Of a DNA stretch of 64,000 bases, positions 61,317 to 64,000 are shown one piece after another. The DNA is from Scilla litardierei (lineage: Eukaryota > Streptophyta > Magnoliopsida > Asparagales > Asparagaceae): the NCBI GenBank assembly GCA_030789695.1, contig CM061140.1, forward strand, positions 171,330,319 through 171,394,318, given 5' to 3'. The notes below the pieces were generated by a model, which saw only the letters and a program-made list of their open reading frames with translations, ran no database searches and was not told the origin of the DNA. A program made the translations under genes and the position numbers. Numbering within the stretch: the stretch's first letter is position 1; every line of letters starts with the position of its first letter.

Positions 61317-64000
61317 GATGATAAGTGGGGGCAGTCCCCAGTGGGGACATCGCTCGCGATCCCGGGGGCCGGGGGCCGGTGCCCGACAGGTGATGGTGGC
61401 GGGCGCCGGCCACCGGCCGAAGCGGAGAAGGACACACCGACCCCCTATCACCTTTACCGAGGGAGACCGGTAGGAGGTGGGGTGCCAGAGCAATGACGCC
61501 CTCGTCGTCGAGGCTCGGATCGGGGCGGTTGCCGTCGGCCGGCTCCTGATTGACACCGGTAGCTCCTGCGACATCCTGTTCCTGTCAACGGTCGAGAGGA
61601 TGGGGTGGGGGCGTGCAGACCTAGAGCCCTGCGCGGGCCCCATTACCGGCTTCACTGGCCATATGATCCCCATAGTGGCGACGATCACCCTGCCCATGAC
61701 TCTGGGGGAGGAACCGAGGGTCGTCACCAGGGGGACGCGTTTCGTCATCGTCGACGTCGCGTCGGCGTATAATGGAATCATAGGGCGTCCATACATGACG
61801 GCCATCGAGGCGCTCCCCAGCCTGCAACACCAGATGGTGAAGTTCCGGACCCCACGGGGGGTGGGACAGGTGCGAGGAGACCAGGAGGGGCATGGGGACC
61901 GCGACCGTAAGCCAGCCCGGCGTAGGAGCCCGAGGCGGGCCCTGACGGCTCTCATCCCCGACGAGAGGGAGGACTTCTGTGACCAGCGGCCGACCCTGGC
62001 CGAGGAAGTCGAAGAGGTTCCCGTAGCCTCGGATGAAGAGAGAACCGTCTCCATCGGGACAAAACTCCCGGCCGCCCTGAGGACGACCCTCGTCGCCTTG
62101 CTCCGGGAAAATGCGGACATATTCGCATGGTCACCCGTCGACATGCCTGGGGTTGACCTGACGGTGATCTCCCACAGGTTGAATGCGGATCCAGAAGCCC
62201 GACCGGTCCGACAGAAGAAGAGAAGTGCAGGGGGCGAAAAGAAGAGGGCGGCCAAGGAAGAAGTAGAGCGGCTCCTCGAAGCCAAATTTGTTTGGCCGGT
62301 GGACTACCCGGACTGGCTCGCCAACGTCATTCTGGTGAAGAAGCCCAGTGGAAAGTGGCGCATGTGCGTCGACTTCACTGACCTCAACAAGGTATGCCCA
62401 AAGGACAGCTTCCCCTACCCCGGATCGACCACTTGGTGGACCAGGCGTCCGGCTACGAGTTGTTAAGCTTTATGGATGCCTTCTCGGGACACAACCAGAT
62501 ACCGATGGCGGAGGAGGATGAGGAAAAGACGTCTTTTGTCACCGATAAGGGCACCTTCTGTTACACCAAGATGCCCTTTGGACTGAAGAACGCCGGGGCG
62601 ACCTATCAGCGGATGGTAGACCGAATATTCGGCCCTCAGGTGGGGCGAAACCTGGAGGTCTACATCGACGACATGCTGGTAAAGAGTAGGAGGGCCCCTG
62701 ACCACCTCGCCGACTTGCAGGAAACTTTCCAAAGGGTCCGACGGTACAACCTAAGGCTAACCCCCGCGAAGTGTATCTTCGGCGTGCAGTCGGGAAAATT
62801 CCTTGGCTTCATGATAACGAAGCGGGGGATCGAGGTGAACCCCGACAAGGTGACGGCCCTCATCGGTATGGCGGAACCCCCGATGATCCGAGACTTGCAG
62901 CGACTGAACGGCCGGATCGCTGCTTTGGGGTGATTCCTGTCGAAATCTGCGGAGAAGTCGCTCCCCTTCTTCAGGGTCTTGCGCACAGCCTTTGGCGAAG
63001 CTAAGGACAAAATGAAGGTGATCCCATGGGACGAAGACTGTGCGCGGGCGTTCGCGGAGCTGAGGGCTTACCTACAGAGCCCACCGCTCCTCGCACGGCC
63101 GGAGGAAGGCGAACCCCTAGGGTTGTACTTGGCAACCAACGATGAGGCCGTTAGCTCCGTCCTAATCAAGGAGGAAGGGGGGGTGCAGCGCCCTGTTTAC
63201 TATGCCAGCCGGATCCTCCGGGAGGCGGAGACTCGTTACAGTCCTATCGAGAGAGCCGCCTACTGCCTAATCACCACAGCCCGAAAGCTCCGACCATACT
63301 TCCAGGCCCATCCCATAACCGTCCACACCGACATGCCCCTCGAAAAGAACCTGAAAAGACTGGAGCGGTCGGGGAGGATGCTCAACTGGAGTGTCGAGCT
63401 CAGCGAGTTCGACATAACGTACAAAGCCCGGACGACGATCAAAGGCCAGGCGCTGGCCGACTTCGTGGTGGAATGCATCGTGGGAGTCCCGCCGGGGAAC
63501 CATCCAGAGCTCCCATCAGCGACCGCGTCCCCGCGGGGGACCGGGGTGGGCGAACCCTCAGCGCCCTCCCAGATGGACGTGGGCGCATTGTGGACCATCC
63601 ACGTCGACGGCTCCGCGACGGGATCCGGGACAGGGGCGGGTATCATCATTCAGACCCCTGACAGATGCTCGTTGGAATACGCCCTACGCTTCAACTTCCT
63701 GGCAACTAACAATGTCGCGGAGTACGAGGCCGCGGTTAACGGGTTGAAACTCGCTAAGACGGTGGGGGCGACGAACGTGTTGCTCCTAAGTGACTCACGG
63801 CTCGTCATCCAACAGATCCTGGGGAGCTTCGAGGCCCGAGAAGAAACAATGAAGCGGTACCTTAGGCGCATCCAGATCGAACTCCGCAAGTTCAAGAAAG
63901 CGGACGTCCGGCACCTGCCCCGCTCCAACAACCTCCGGGCGGACGCCCTGTCTAAGCTGGCTTCCTCCTCGGCGGCCGAGATCGGGAAGGCCATCTACGT
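61300..64000 (+). pseudogene. Tat element 2 protease, RT, dual RNase H (partial)
   Basis: Protease: LLIDTGSSCDILF and NGIIGRP (about 61540-61795), with an upstream TAG at 61471. RT begins PVDYPDWLANVILVKKP. One C is missing in the C-run near 62413, shifting the frame just before the PLPRIDHLVDQ block. RT continues in the next frame with KMPFGLKNAGATYQRMVD and YIDDM (about 62660). A TGA at 62931-62933 replaces an expected Arg codon (CGA to TGA). Beyond it the frame is open to 64000. It contains the RT-linked RNase H, then a second RNase H of the Tat type (IHVDGSATGSGTGAGI, NNVAEYEA, LLLSDSRLVIQQI). Two RNase H domains are specific to the Tat/Ogre group. Confidence 0.85.

Larger units (their letters stand above)
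58433..64000 (+). mobile_element. Tat-type Ty3/gypsy element 2, cut by the window end
   Basis: LTR-like start TGTTACGACC (58433), TATAAATA (59092-59099), then gag, protease, RT and two RNase H domains in the order of Tat/Ogre-group elements. Coding parts are GC-rich and broken by frameshifts. No primer site (TGGCGCC...) is visible between the LTR-like part and gag, so the leader seems deleted or rearranged. Integrase and 3' end lie to the right of the window. Confidence 0.8.

Noticed and set aside
61032..62285. 417-codon open frame on the minus strand
   Set aside because: Opposite the protease/RT of Tat element 2 in GC-rich DNA; an Arg/Ser/Pro-rich shadow.

Overview
This is nuclear DNA of a flowering plant. 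It holds one host gene fragment (exon 1 of a REVEILLE-type circadian MYB gene, minus strand, 1267-1520). Nearly everything else is nested transposable elements: Ale-type and Sirevirus Ty1/copia, Athila- and Tat-type Ty3/gypsy, a probable chromovirus-type LTR element, MITEs, and a probable Helitron end. I see no tRNA, rRNA, CRISPR or bacterial feature. Species cannot be fixed from the sequence.

Left block (1-5123). A probable Helitron 3' end (1-319) lies in the first intron of the MYB gene. The exon and promoter follow, then two Tourist-like MITEs nested one in the other (2021-3209 containing 2036-2578, both with TTA duplications), an LTR fragment in minus orientation with palindromic U3 motifs (about 3799-4440), and AT-rich DNA with an (ATAC)n microsatellite.

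First nest (5129-37325). A minus-strand Ale-type copia element (AGGTA target duplication) has an open gag frame and a decayed pol. Its RT/RNase H region was split by a 2.5-kb-LTR gypsy-type element (6062-31935) with no coding capacity. The right LTR of that element was split by an Athila-type element (13792-31063, CATAA duplication, identical 2232-bp outer LTR lengths). The Athila unit is unusual. It has three LTRs, reading LTR-A, gag-protease plus env-like, divergent LTR-B, unrecognised ORF, LTR-A. Both internal parts have their own tRNA-Asp-type primer site and polypurine tract.

Second nest (37447-about 56.8 kb). A plus-strand Tat-type element has a broken gag, no pol, a 59-bp tandem array with a regular two-monomer pattern (interrupted by a hAT-like MITE), and a spliced antisense gene remnant. 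A very young Sirevirus (44274-56538, AAGGA duplication, about four differences between 1699-bp LTRs) is inserted upstream of that antisense gene. It carries long gag, pol and env-like frames. From 58433 to the right edge lies a second Tat-type element with multiple frameshifts and a dual RNase H, cut by the window end.

Most interesting pattern. Unrelated elements carry arrays of short palindromic or inverted motifs: ACTCGGCCGAGT (Athila), CCGACTAG/CTAGTCGG (gypsy-type LTR and Sirevirus), CACACGGCCGTGTG (LTR fragment), GGGCTGCATGCCC (Ale leader). In four of five settings they sit upstream of a TATA-like site. The gypsy-type LTR and the Sirevirus LTR share a U3 block of roughly 600 bp in the same transcriptional orientation. 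In both Athila and Sirevirus a second copy of the array lies directly upstream of the env-like ORF, and the two env-like ORFs appear to share a domain. This suggests a mobile enhancer/promoter plus env-like cassette passing between Ty1/copia and Ty3/gypsy lineages.
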